64,000 nt of DNA, taken from positions 7,497-71,496 of the forward strand of contig JAYTWR010000125.1 in the NCBI GenBank assembly GCA_043743335.1. The letters run 5' to 3'. Made by a program: the position numbers and the translations under genes. Under the pieces are notes generated by a model that had not been told where the DNA came from, searched no databases, and saw only the letters and a program-made list of their open reading frames with translations. Source of the stretch: UBA5216 sp043743335 (lineage in GTDB: Bacteria > Pseudomonadota > Gammaproteobacteria > Burkholderiales > SG8-41). Below are positions 17,010-24,943 of this stretch, in pieces (the first letter of the stretch is position 1; each line of letters opens with the position of its first letter).

Positions 17010-17984
17010 ATGTCAATAAAATCAATTAGTTACTGTTTTTCGCTAGGCGCGTTGTTCGCGTTGTTTGCGCTTAACGCAAATGCTGCCGGTTACCCCGAAC
17101 GCCCGGTGCGCCTGATCGTGCCGTTCGCGCCGGGTGCGGCGCAGGACCTCATGGGCCGCGTGGTCGCGCAGCGACTGACCGACGCCTGGGGCCAGCAAGT
17201 GGTGGTGGACAATCGTGCCGGTGCGGGATCGAACATCGGTGTTGAGTTGGCGGTTCGTGCACAGCCCGATGGCTACACGATGTTGTTTGCCAACGAAGCG
17301 ATGGCCATCAACGCCACGTTGATTCGCCACCGCGCATTTGACGCCACGCGCGATTTGCTGCCGGTGAGCATGGTCGTCATCAACCCGCGTGTGTTCGTGG
17401 TACACCCGGCGGTGGCGGCCAATAGCATCAAGGATTTGGTGGCGATGGCGCGCGCCAAGCCGGGCAGCGTGATCTATGGCTCATCCGGTGTCGGCACCGG
17501 GCCGCATCTGGCGGCAGCGCTGCTGGCAAGCATGGCCAAAGTGGACATGACGCACGTGCCGTACAAAGGCGTGGCACCCGCGATCACCGATTTGCTCGGC
17601 GGGCAGATACACATGATTGCCTCGACGGTCAGCTCTGCCATGCCGCAGATTCAGGGCAACAAGCTGCGGCCCATCGCGGTGACTACCGTCAAACGTTCCG
17701 CTGCTTTGCCTACGGTACCCACCGTAGCCGAAAGCGGCATTGAGGGTTACGAAGCCACCGCCTGGAGCATGCTGATGGTGCCGGCAGGCACGCCACCGGC
17801 ACTGGTCACACGCATCAACGACAGTGCGGTAAAGCTGCTCGACAATGCTGACGTACGCAAGCGCTTTGCGTCGGACGGCGGCGAAGCCACTTCATCATCC
17901 GGTGCCGCAGCGGCAAAATTTTTACAGGCAGAAATTCAGCGCTGGGCGAAAGTCATCAAAGACGCCGGGGTGCGGGCAGAATGA
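17010..17984 (+). CDS. Bug/TctC-family periplasmic solute receptor
   Basis: The full-length 324-residue receptor has signal peptide MSIKSISYCFSLGALF...NANA and then YPERPVRLIVPFAPGAAQD, VVDNRAGAGSNIG, PDGYTMLF, THVPYKGVAPAITDLLGG and the terminal WAKVIKDAGV. The first eight codons coincide with a reversed copy of the dispersed AT-rich motif, so the signal-peptide start is encoded by it. Only two bases separate this ATG from the hydrolase stop, suggesting translational coupling. It is the likely receptor for the hydrolase substrate. No TctA/TctB genes are nearby. Confidence 0.93.
   Translation: MSIKSISYCFSLGALFALFALNANAAGYPERPVRLIVPFAPGAAQDLMGRVVAQRLTDAWGQQVVVDNRAGAGSNIGVELAVRAQPDGYTMLFANEAMAINATLIRHRAFDATRDLLPVSMVVINPRVFVVHPAVAANSIKDLVAMARAKPGSVIYGSSGVGTGPHLAAALLASMAKVDMTHVPYKGVAPAITDLLGGQIHMIASTVSSAMPQIQGNKLRPIAVTTVKRSAALPTVPTVAESGIEGYEATAWSMLMVPAGTPPALVTRINDSAVKLLDNADVRKRFASDGGEATSSSGAAAAKFLQAEIQRWAKVIKDAGVRAE
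17015..17032 (-). repeat. Dispersed AT-rich motif inside a coding start
   Basis: The exact 18-base motif lies on the strand opposite to transcription and covers codons 2-8 of the Bug gene at 17010. In this orientation it has no stop in the gene's frame and encodes SIKSIS. Confidence 0.85.
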
Positions 17985-18037
17985 CGCTTGCGACCCAGCC
18001 CGCGCTACGGTTAGCCCAGTCAATTCACGATTAACGC

Positions 18038-19018
18038 GTGGACAAACTCATGAGCCTGATGCGGTGCGCACGCTACACACTGACGGTTACCTTGTGCGCT
18101 GGCGCGCCCGTCGCCCTCGCGCAAACGTTCCCTAATAAAGCGGTGCGCCTCATCGTGCCGTTCGGCACCGGCGGCGGCACCGATATTCAAGGCCGCTTGT
18201 TGGGGAAAAAGTTTCAGGAGAGCACCGGCCAAACGTTGATTGTCGATAACCGCGCTGGCGCAGGCGGCATGATCGGGGCCGAGATCGTCGCGCGCGCACC
18301 TGCCGATGGTTACACGGTGTTGTTCACCACGACATCGCTCGCCATCAACCTGAGTTTGCTGAAGAAGCTCAACTTCGATCCGTGGAAAACGCTCACGCCG
18401 CTGACGCTGATTTCGTCGACCCCGTATTTTGTCGCCACGCACCCCAGCGTGCCCGCACGCACGCTCGAAGAATTTTTTGCCGTCGCCAAACGCCCCGGCC
18501 CCGGCATGAACGCCGCCTCCAACGGCGCAGGCACCGCACCCCACTTGGGTCTGGAAATACTCAAACAACTGGCGGGGCTGAACGTCACGCAAATTCATTA
18601 CAAGGGCGGCGGCCCCGGTGTGATGGCCGTGGTGTCCGGCGAAGTGGATTTTCAACTCGCCTCATCGCTCTCGGCCATGCCGCACGTGAAAAGCGGCCGC
18701 TTGCGCGCACTGGGCGTGACCTCACTGGAACGCTCGCCGTTGTTTCCCGAACTGCCGACTGTGGCGTCGCTGTACCCGGGCTTTAGCAACTACAACTGGT
18801 ACGGTGTGTTTTTGCCTGTAGGCGTGTCGAAAGACATCGCACAAAAACTGCAGGCCGAATTTATCAAGGCGCTAAACTCACCGGATGTGCGTGACTTTAT
18901 TGCGCGCGAAGGAGGCACTACCGTAGGCAACACGCCGGAAGCGTTTGCCGCCTACTTCAAGCGCGAAGCGGAACAGTACGAGCGCGCGATTCGTGTGGGC
19001 AACATCCCGCGCGAATAA
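18038..19018 (+). CDS. Bug/TctC-family periplasmic solute receptor
   Basis: The protein is 326 residues from GTG; an ATG at 18050 is also possible, and no clear ribosome-binding site decides. The signal peptide ends PVALAQ, followed by FPNKAVRLIVPFGTGGGTD, VDNRAGAGGMIG, PADGYTVLF, IHYKGGGPGVMAVVSGE and the NYNWYGVFLPVGV block near the C-terminus, all in order and of normal length. It is the second intact receptor in tandem after the hydrolase gene. Having two receptors side by side without a carrier is typical of Bug expansions. The ligand is unknown. Confidence 0.92.
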   Translation: MDKLMSLMRCARYTLTVTLCAGAPVALAQTFPNKAVRLIVPFGTGGGTDIQGRLLGKKFQESTGQTLIVDNRAGAGGMIGAEIVARAPADGYTVLFTTTSLAINLSLLKKLNFDPWKTLTPLTLISSTPYFVATHPSVPARTLEEFFAVAKRPGPGMNAASNGAGTAPHLGLEILKQLAGLNVTQIHYKGGGPGVMAVVSGEVDFQLASSLSAMPHVKSGRLRALGVTSLERSPLFPELPTVASLYPGFSNYNWYGVFLPVGVSKDIAQKLQAEFIKALNSPDVRDFIAREGGTTVGNTPEAFAAYFKREAEQYERAIRVGNIPRE

Positions 19019-19060
19019 AAAACATTTAAAATCAAAAACTTGCAAATATCCCACGACCGG

Positions 19061-19379
19061 TCAAGGCTTGATATTCGATTTCCGAATCACCGGCAGCCAC
19101 TTGGCTTCTTCGTCACGAATAAATTTTGCATAGTCGCCGGGTGACAGCGGCGTGGCTTCGATGCCGCGTTCCTTGAATTGCTGCACGATGTCCGCTGATT
19201 TCAGGGTGGCGGTGAGTTCGCGGCTGAGGCGCTCGATGATGGGCGGCGGGGTTTTTGCCGGCGCGTGCAGGCCGTACCAGTTGACTGCCGCGTATGGATT
19301 TTGACGGCAACCACTCAGCGGCGTTGGCCGCTGACGCCAACCCCAGCCCAAGCGCTGCGATGTAGACGGGACGTCGCAT
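19061..19379 (-). pseudogene. Bug/TctC receptor remnant: signal peptide plus C-terminal third
   Basis: The ATG at 19379 opens a normal signal peptide (MRRPVYIAALGLGLASAANA) that runs into AEW and then loses homology. The C-terminal third continues in another frame as AVNWYGLHAPAKTPPPIIER and ends EEAKWLPVIRKSNIKP. About 200 residues are missing and a frameshift joins the halves. Its start overlaps the stop of the preceding intact Bug gene as TGATG, so it was once translationally coupled to it. Confidence 0.82.
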
Positions 19380-20359
19380 CAGTTCGATTGATATAAACCC
19401 GCAGCTTTGATGACCTTTGCCCACTTCGCGGTTTCCGACTTGATGTAGGCCGCAAAAGCCTCAGGTGTGCCGGGTGCCACATCCAGCCCTTGGCGAAACA
19501 AATAATCTTTCACGTCTGGCAAAACCAGAATGGCACCGATTTCCTTGTTCAGCCGCGCAACGATGGGCGCGGGCGTTTTCAGCGGCATCATGAAACCGTA
19601 CCAATTGTTCGCCTCAAAGCCCGCCACGCCCGCCTCGGCAATGGTGGGAATCTCCGGCATGAAAGCCCAGCGCTTGAGCGTTGTTACGCCTAATGCATTG
19701 ATTCTATTAGACTTTATATGCTGCACGGCGCTGGCCGCTGTGGCAAATATCAGGTTGATATTGCCGCCGAGCAAATCAATCATCGCCGGACCGCCGCCTT
19801 TGTAGGGAATGTGCGTGATTTTTGTGCCCGTTTGCAGATTAAAAAGCTCAATCGCCAAGTGCCCCGATCCGCCGATGCCCGACGAGCCACCGTTGAGCGG
19901 CTTGGCCTTGGCGAGTGCAATCAACTCTTTCACCGTTTTCGCCGCAACCGTGGGATGCGTCACCAAAATATTGGTTGAATCCGCCGCACGAATCAGCGGC
20001 GCCAAGTCCTTGAGCGGATCGAACGACAGCTTTTTGTAGAGACTGGGGTTGATCGAAAACGATGATATCGATCCGAGCAACATGGTGTAACCATCCGCAG
20101 GCGCGTTGACCGCGATTTCCGTGGCGATATTACCCGCCGCGCCCGGACGATTATCAATCACCACGGTTTGCCCCAAGCGCTCCGACAGCTTGGTGCCGAT
20201 TGCGCGTGCGGCGGTATCCGTGCCGCCGCCTGGCGCGAAACCGACCAGCATGCGCACAGGCTTGGTGGGATAGTCTTGCGCCCACGCGGGCAGCGCAGCG
20301 GTGATAGTCAGCAGCGAAAGCGCAACATGACGGTGCGCGCGTTGAATGGCATGATTCAT
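19379..20359 (-). CDS. Bug/TctC-family periplasmic solute receptor
   Basis: The protein is 326 residues from the ATG at 20359, preferred over the one at 20392 because it gives a proper signal peptide (NHAIQRAHRHVALSLLTI ending PAWAQ). The ordered family blocks are YPTKPVRMLVGFAPGGGTD, IDNRPGAAGNIAT, PADGYTMLLG, THIPYKGGGPAMIDLLGG, EANNWYGFMMPLKTP and AKWAKVIKAAGLYQ. A local AT-rich patch near 19690-19720 encodes HIKSNRINALGV and departs from the GC-rich codon use around it. The broken copy downstream probably derives from a tandem duplicate. Confidence 0.92.
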   Translation of the reverse strand: MNHAIQRAHRHVALSLLTITAALPAWAQDYPTKPVRMLVGFAPGGGTDTAARAIGTKLSERLGQTVVIDNRPGAAGNIATEIAVNAPADGYTMLLGSISSFSINPSLYKKLSFDPLKDLAPLIRAADSTNILVTHPTVAAKTVKELIALAKAKPLNGGSSGIGGSGHLAIELFNLQTGTKITHIPYKGGGPAMIDLLGGNINLIFATAASAVQHIKSNRINALGVTTLKRWAFMPEIPTIAEAGVAGFEANNWYGFMMPLKTPAPIVARLNKEIGAILVLPDVKDYLFRQGLDVAPGTPEAFAAYIKSETAKWAKVIKAAGLYQSN

Positions 20360-20936
20360 GGAGAGGTCTCGAATAAAGGTTTGTAAATCCATGCGCGGGA
20401 GCGCATTGAAGTCATGGCTACAGGGGACAATTGAGCCAGTAAAAAAATCCCAATAACGCTGTTGTGTGGAATCAGCAATCCACCGGTCGGGCGCAAACCC
20501 TTCTTCCCGAATGCTTCCCCGGCGAAAATAAAAGCCTTACCAAACAATAAGTTAATAAGTTAATCCGTTAATCCGTTAATCCGTTATTGGCGGACGCGAT
20601 TGGGCTAGAACCAACCCGCGCCTTCAGGGGAATCCAGACAACAACCGCTATCCCGTGATGCTACTATTTTACAACGAATTCTTCCCCGAATTGTTTTCGC
20701 GGGCGGTATCAAAAGCACAGTGTGCCGGAGCTGCCTTTGCGCAGGATGAGACGCGCAACTCGAACGCGACGACCGCGTGCCCGCAAGTCGCGCAGAGCGG
20801 TTACGATAGCGCGGCTCATTCAAGCGCAAAGGCGGTGTGTCATGACCACACGACGAGCCGGCATTCCAGCCTGGCGCTACCCATCGCCAGCGCAGATCGC
20901 GCAGGCAGACGAACGCACACGGTTAAAGGTGGACCC
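20360..20936. other. Non-coding region with a diverged copy of the tRNA-Val 3' flank
   Basis: From about 20441 to 20615 the sequence aligns with 22615-22755, the stretch that runs into the 3' end of tRNA-Val. Shared segments include ATCCCAAYAACGC, an ACCGGTC block, CCCGGAATGC-like text and finally TTATTGG plus CGCGATTGG..CGAACCAAC-like text. The left copy carries several substitutions in the tRNA part and a triple TTAATCCG repeat (about 20557-20585) that the right copy lacks. No gene is evident before the lipocalin-like ATG at 20937. Confidence 0.7.
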
Positions 20937-21347
20937 ATGATCGACAAGCGCATTCTTGGAACCTGGCGACTCATGAGCACGCAAGCGGTCGATGACAGCG
21001 ACAACGTACTGCCCCCGCCGTATGGCACTGTGCCTAACGGGGTTGTGTGCTTTGAGAGCGATGGGCGCATGTTTAGCGTGCTCTGTGACGGGCGCGCCGA
21101 ACTGCCTGCCGGGGAGGCGCGGCAATTCATGTCGTACGCTGGCAACTACACATTCGACGGCATGACGCTCACCACTCGCGTGGATGCCTCGTCCGACACC
21201 AGTCGCATCGGCGGCGATCAGGTGCGCGCCGTGCGCTTCGAGCGTGGCGGCATGGTACTTGCGCCGCCACGCCGGCTTTACGCAGGCGTGATGCAGCACC
21301 AAAATTTGTTCTGGGTACGTGTTGGCGTTTTACCGCAACAAGAATAG
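20937..21347 (+). CDS. Lipocalin-like domain protein
   Basis: The 136-residue protein begins IDKRILGTWRLMS, typical of bacterial lipocalin-like beta-barrel proteins (GTW motif), and continues with alternating beta strands (GVVCFESDGRMFSVLCDGR, GNYTFDGMTLTTRV). It has no signal peptide. The start is supported by AAAGGTGG before ATG. It probably binds a small hydrophobic ligand. It is the first gene of a three-gene block with two MaoC-type proteins that lies between the two copies of the tRNA-Val flank, so it may have arrived with them. Confidence 0.72.
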   Translation: MIDKRILGTWRLMSTQAVDDSDNVLPPPYGTVPNGVVCFESDGRMFSVLCDGRAELPAGEARQFMSYAGNYTFDGMTLTTRVDASSDTSRIGGDQVRAVRFERGGMVLAPPRRLYAGVMQHQNLFWVRVGVLPQQE

Positions 21348-21490
21348 CGCTATGAAGCATGCTCACTGCAAAGGCAAGTGCCGCACCCAGCGGCGCGCCT
21401 GTGCAGCGATTGATACGCACGACAAAATCCTGCTACATTCTTGGCTGCGGACGCTCCGCGCCCGCCCTGTTTAACAAGGGACCGCATCTC

Positions 21491-22042
21491 ATGACCGCCG
21501 CGTACACATCGTTTCTGACCGACGAAGTCAAGGCCTTCATTGGCGTGGAAACCGAATGGAGCGCCTACTCCGACCCCATCGCGCCGTCCGAAGTCCGTCG
21601 CTTCGTCCATGCCATTATGGATGACAACCCCGTGTACTACGAAGCGGCGTACGCGCGCGGCACCAAGTACGGTGAGGTAGTCTGTCCGCCCCTTTATGCG
21701 TCGTTCGCCTTTCGGCGCGCGCATGGCACCCCCGATCCACTCGACCGTCTGAAGACCGACCGCGACTGGGATGCCTACGGTGGTGGCGGCGCAAATCGAC
21801 AAGCCCTTCCGCGCGTGCCGCATGGCTTTCAACGCATGGTCAACGGGGGCTCGGAAATCGATCTCTACAAACGCCTGCGACCCGGCAAGCGCGTGCGAAC
21901 GAAGGCCCGTTACCATGACATACGGGAACGTCTCGGCCGCACCGGCCCCATGGCCATCGTCATCACTGAGACGATTTTCGAGGACGACGACGGCGACGGC
22001 GACGTTGTTGCGCGAGCACGGCAGACCGCCATTTTTCGCTAA
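21491..22042 (+). CDS. MaoC-like N-terminal hydratase domain protein
   Basis: The 183-residue hot-dog-fold protein is related to the N-terminal half of MaoC hydratases: DPIAPSEVRRFVHAIMDDNPVYYE at the substrate loop, VCPPLYASFAFRR, and the strand ETIFEDDDGDGDVVARAR. It lacks the complete catalytic Asp-His dyad normally provided by the C-terminal half, which the next gene supplies. The two subunits probably form a heteromeric acyl-CoA hydratase acting on 2-enoyl-CoA or a similar ester. It lies 36 bases before its partner. Confidence 0.82.
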   Translation: MTAAYTSFLTDEVKAFIGVETEWSAYSDPIAPSEVRRFVHAIMDDNPVYYEAAYARGTKYGEVVCPPLYASFAFRRAHGTPDPLDRLKTDRDWDAYGGGGANRQALPRVPHGFQRMVNGGSEIDLYKRLRPGKRVRTKARYHDIRERLGRTGPMAIVITETIFEDDDGDGDVVARARQTAIFR

Positions 22043-22078
22043 TTCAGACAGCGCCCGACAATTCACGGAGCACACAAC

Positions 22079-22561
22079 ATGGGATACGCAACACAGCGCT
22101 ACTTCGACGACGTTAAGGTCGGGGACGAACTTGCCCCTGTGGCGAAGGGGCCGATGAGTCCGGCGCACATCATGCGCTGGTCTGCGTCGTCCGAGAATTG
22201 GCATCGGATCCACTATGACTACCCATTTACCACCGGCCATGACAAGAATCCCGGCCTGCTCATCAACGGTTCCTGGAAACAGCACGTCCTCGCCCAGATG
22301 CTCGACGAATGGGCCGGCCTCGAAGGCTGGGTCGCGAAGATTGGCTTTCAGTACCGCGCCATGAACATCGAATGGGAAACCCTCACTGCCTGGGGACGAG
22401 TGACCAAAATCCACGAGAAGCGTGGGCTTGGCTACGTCGAATGCGAGACCGGCATACGCAACGACAGCGGACTCGAAAGCACGCCCGGTTCTGCGATCAT
22501 CGTCCTGCCGATACGCAATGGCAAAGCTGTGCCTTACCCCTTCGCGCCCATCGAAAGCTGA
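22079..22561 (+). CDS. MaoC-type acyl dehydratase catalytic subunit
   Basis: The 160-residue hot-dog protein opens RYFDDVKVGDELAP and carries the hydratase motif in WSASSENWHRIHYDYPFTT, where Asn-x-His and the downstream Asp/Tyr replace the usual D-x-N-x-x-H. It then has PGLLINGSWKQHV. It should hydrate or dehydrate an acyl-CoA together with the product of the gene before it. The block ends at the tRNA-Val flank. Confidence 0.82.
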   Translation: MGYATQRYFDDVKVGDELAPVAKGPMSPAHIMRWSASSENWHRIHYDYPFTTGHDKNPGLLINGSWKQHVLAQMLDEWAGLEGWVAKIGFQYRAMNIEWETLTAWGRVTKIHEKRGLGYVECETGIRNDSGLESTPGSAIIVLPIRNGKAVPYPFAPIES

Positions 22562-22727
22562 GCAGCCCGGCCTCTGAGGTTCTACAAGCCCCATGCCCGG
22601 GGGATTGACGGCGCTGAAAAATCCCAACAACGCAATCGTATGGAAGCGGCGATCAACCGGTCAAAATGTCGCAAGGCTACCCGGAATGCCCAGACAAAAC
22701 CAAAACTCTTAAAAATCAAGGAGTTAT

Positions 22728-22804
22728 TGGTAGGCGCGATTGGACTCGAACCAACGACCCCCACCATGTCAAGGTGGTGCTCTAACCAGCTGAGCTACGC
22801 GCCT
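22728..22804 (-). tRNA. tRNA-Val (GAC)
   Basis: The 77-nt cloverleaf has an acceptor stem AGGCGCG paired with CGCGCCT, an encoded ACCA end, D-arm GCTCAGCTGGTTAGAGC, an anticodon stem CCACC/GGTGG around TTGACAT (anticodon GAC, Val) and a T-arm with GGTTCGAGTCC. About 35 bases of its 3' end, with some substitutions, recur 2.14 kb away at about 20585-20615. Confidence 0.95.
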
Positions 22805-22930
22805 GCGAGCGGGCGATTTTAGCGGAATCGGCACGACAACGCCACCGCTGCGGCAAGGTGCCTCGCCGGGACATGCAAGGTAAAACTCGCCGCGTTATGA
22901 TCACGCATCCTGAATGGCGGGAGCACGGGT

Positions 22931-23341
22931 ATGGACATGAGGCGGCGGCGGTCTTCATCGTCGGTGACATTGGTGCTGATCAGTGCATCGGCGCTAACGG
23001 CTTGCGGGCAAAGCCCCCAGAGCACGCTGGGCGGCGACACCTTGCGGCGCGATATTTATACGTCGCAGGCCGATTGCGCCAAAGATTGGGGGGCGGATCC
23101 CACTAAGTGTGAGCCACGCAAAGTCGGCAGCGGGAACTCGTCTTACACGCACTATTACGGCCCCTCGTATCATCCCGGTGCTTACGGCAGCACACACAGC
23201 GCACACAGCGCCGGTTCTACCACCGAGGCGCGGCCCGGCACACGCGCCATCGGCACCGCGCATGTCGCGCGCGGCGGTCTGGGTTCCAGTGCGTCGGCGC
23301 ATGGCAGCAGCAGCGGCGCGCACGGCAGCAGCGGCAGTTAA
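22931..23341 (+). CDS. DUF1190-like (YgiB/YjfM-type) lipoprotein
   Basis: The 136-residue protein has a basic start, hydrophobic stretch and lipobox LTAC with the acylated Cys at 25. The core DIYTSQADCAKDWGADPTKCE resembles the two-Cys DUF1190 pattern, and a long Gly/Ser/His/Ala-rich tail follows. In E. coli, YgiB and YjfM of this family are encoded beside glutathionylspermidine-synthetase-like YgiC and YjfC; here the same neighbour follows 35 bases later. Function of the family is not established. The low-complexity tail is longer than the core. Confidence 0.75.
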   Translation: MDMRRRRSSSSVTLVLISASALTACGQSPQSTLGGDTLRRDIYTSQADCAKDWGADPTKCEPRKVGSGNSSYTHYYGPSYHPGAYGSTHSAHSAGSTTEARPGTRAIGTAHVARGGLGSSASAHGSSSGAHGSSGS

Positions 23342-23376
23342 GCCCGGCGGCCAAGCCCCCAAGCCCTCAAGCCCTT

Positions 23377-24504
23377 ATGCAACGCGAAGCGCTTATACCG
23401 CGCAGTGACTGGCAGCGCCAGTTTGAAGACCTCGGCTTTCATTTTCACAGCCTCGATGGCGTGTATTGGGATGAGTCGGCGTGCTACCGGTTTTCGTCCG
23501 GCGAAATCGACATGATCGAAGAGGCGACTTGGAAGCTGCACGAGCTGTGCATCCAGGCGGTGGATTATGTGATTACCAAGCGTGCATTTAAGCCGTTTGC
23601 GATGCCCGACTGGTTTATCGACTACGTGATCGAATCCTGGAACGGCGATGACCCCACCCTGTTCGGCCGCTTTGATTTCCGTTACGACGGCATGAATGCG
23701 CCCAAGCTGCTGGAGTACAACGCCGACACGCCGACTTCACTCATCGAAGCGGCGGTGGCGCAATGGAATTGGCAGCAACAGGTCAAGCCGCGCCACGACC
23801 AATTTAATTCGCTGCACGAACGCCTGATTGAACGCTGGAAAGAAATTCGCGATTTTTACGAGAATCCCGTGCTGTATTTCGCCAGTGTGAAAGACAATAT
23901 TGAAGACACCGGCAACATCGAATATCTGCGCGATACCGCCATGCAGGCAGGCTTTAACACGCGGCCCATTGCTATCGAAGACATCGGCTGGCACGCCCCC
24001 GGCAACGCCTTTATCGATCTGGATAACAACCCGATTCCCGCGCTGTTTAAACTGTATCCGTGGGAATGGATCGCCGCAGAATCCTTCGGCACGCATTTAC
24101 CGACAGCACATTTTCCGGTGATCGAACCGCCGTGGAAGTTGTTGATGAGCAGCAAGGCGCTGCTACCCGTGCTGTGGGAATTGAATCCCGGCCACCCAAA
24201 TTTGCTGCCGTGTTTTTACGAGCAAGCGCAGGCACCCGCGCAATATGTGCGTAAGCCGATTTACTCGCGCGAAGGCGCGAACGTTGAACTTCACACGGCG
24301 CGCGGCGCGATCACACAACCCGGCAGCTATGGTGCCGAAGGCTTTGTATATCAGGGCTATGCGGCGCTGCCGGATTTCAACGGCAACTTTCCGGTGATCG
24401 GCAGTTGGATCGTCGGCGACGAAGCCGCCGGCATGGGCATCCGCGAGAACACGCAACAAATCACGACCAACACCAGCCGTTTTATTCCCCACTATTTTTC
24501 CTGA
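23377..24504 (+). CDS. Glutathionylspermidine synthase-like ATP-grasp protein (YgiC/YjfC type)
   Basis: The 375-residue protein has the length of the synthetase domain alone, without the amidase half of Gss. Ordered marks are WDESACYRFSSGEIDMIEEAT, FGRFDFRYDG followed by PKLLEYNADTPTSLIEA (Mg/ATP site), WELNPGHPNLLPCF, YVRKPIYSREGANVE and GSWIVGDEAAGMGIREN. It is expected to form an amide between a carboxylate and an amine with ATP, but YgiC-type relatives are not proven to make glutathionylspermidine. It lies between the DUF1190 lipoprotein and the DUF350 membrane protein. Confidence 0.88.
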   Translation: MQREALIPRSDWQRQFEDLGFHFHSLDGVYWDESACYRFSSGEIDMIEEATWKLHELCIQAVDYVITKRAFKPFAMPDWFIDYVIESWNGDDPTLFGRFDFRYDGMNAPKLLEYNADTPTSLIEAAVAQWNWQQQVKPRHDQFNSLHERLIERWKEIRDFYENPVLYFASVKDNIEDTGNIEYLRDTAMQAGFNTRPIAIEDIGWHAPGNAFIDLDNNPIPALFKLYPWEWIAAESFGTHLPTAHFPVIEPPWKLLMSSKALLPVLWELNPGHPNLLPCFYEQAQAPAQYVRKPIYSREGANVELHTARGAITQPGSYGAEGFVYQGYAALPDFNGNFPVIGSWIVGDEAAGMGIRENTQQITTNTSRFIPHYFS

Positions 24505-24511
24505 GGCTTTC

Positions 24512-24928
24512 ATGGACATTATCGAGCAATCTATCCTAGGCATACTGCCGTTCTTCACGCACTTGGGCGCTGCGCTGGTGTTGCTCGGCGTGTTCATATT
24601 GATTTACGTCAAAATCACACCGTACGATGAAATCAAACTGATCCGCACGGGTAATTCATCGGCGGCAGCCAGTCTGTCCGGTGCAGTGTTGGGCTTCGCC
24701 ATACCCTTGGCGAACGCGGCGGCACAAAGCGGCAATTTCCTCGACATGCTGCTGTGGGCCGGCATTGCGCTGGTGGTGCAGTTGGTTGCGTATGTGATTG
24801 TGCGCCTGCTGATTCCGAGCATTGCCAAAGACATCCCCGAAGGCCATGTCGCGCAAGGCGTGTTTCTCGGCGTGCTGTCGCTGGCCATCGGCATACTCAG
24901 TGCAGCGTGCATGGCGGATGGACTGTAA
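24512..24928 (+). CDS. DUF350 (YjfL-type) inner-membrane protein
   Basis: The 138-residue protein has four predicted transmembrane helices and the family elements YDEIKLIRTGNSSAAASLSGAVLGFAIPLANA and a second repeat-like half ending QGVFLGVLSLAIGILSAACM. It begins seven bases after the synthetase stop, forming a DUF1190-synthetase-DUF350 operon like E. coli yjfLMC/ygiBC. Its stop TAA (24926-24928) is the first three bases of a dispersed motif copy. Its role is unknown, perhaps envelope stress. Confidence 0.85.
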   Translation: MDIIEQSILGILPFFTHLGAALVLLGVFILIYVKITPYDEIKLIRTGNSSAAASLSGAVLGFAIPLANAAAQSGNFLDMLLWAGIALVVQLVAYVIVRLLIPSIAKDIPEGHVAQGVFLGVLSLAIGILSAACMADGL

Positions 24929-24943
24929 CTAATTGATTTTATT
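24926..24943 (+). repeat. Dispersed AT-rich motif filling the whole gap between two genes
   Basis: It reads TAACTAATTGATTTTATT. It begins as the DUF350 stop codon and ends immediately before the ATG of the next gene (24944). No Shine-Dalgarno sequence exists for that gene apart from the motif itself. Confidence 0.9.

Noticed and set aside
20585..20615. Second tRNA-Val gene
   Set aside because: Only the 3' third is present, with several substitutions, and no anticodon arm.
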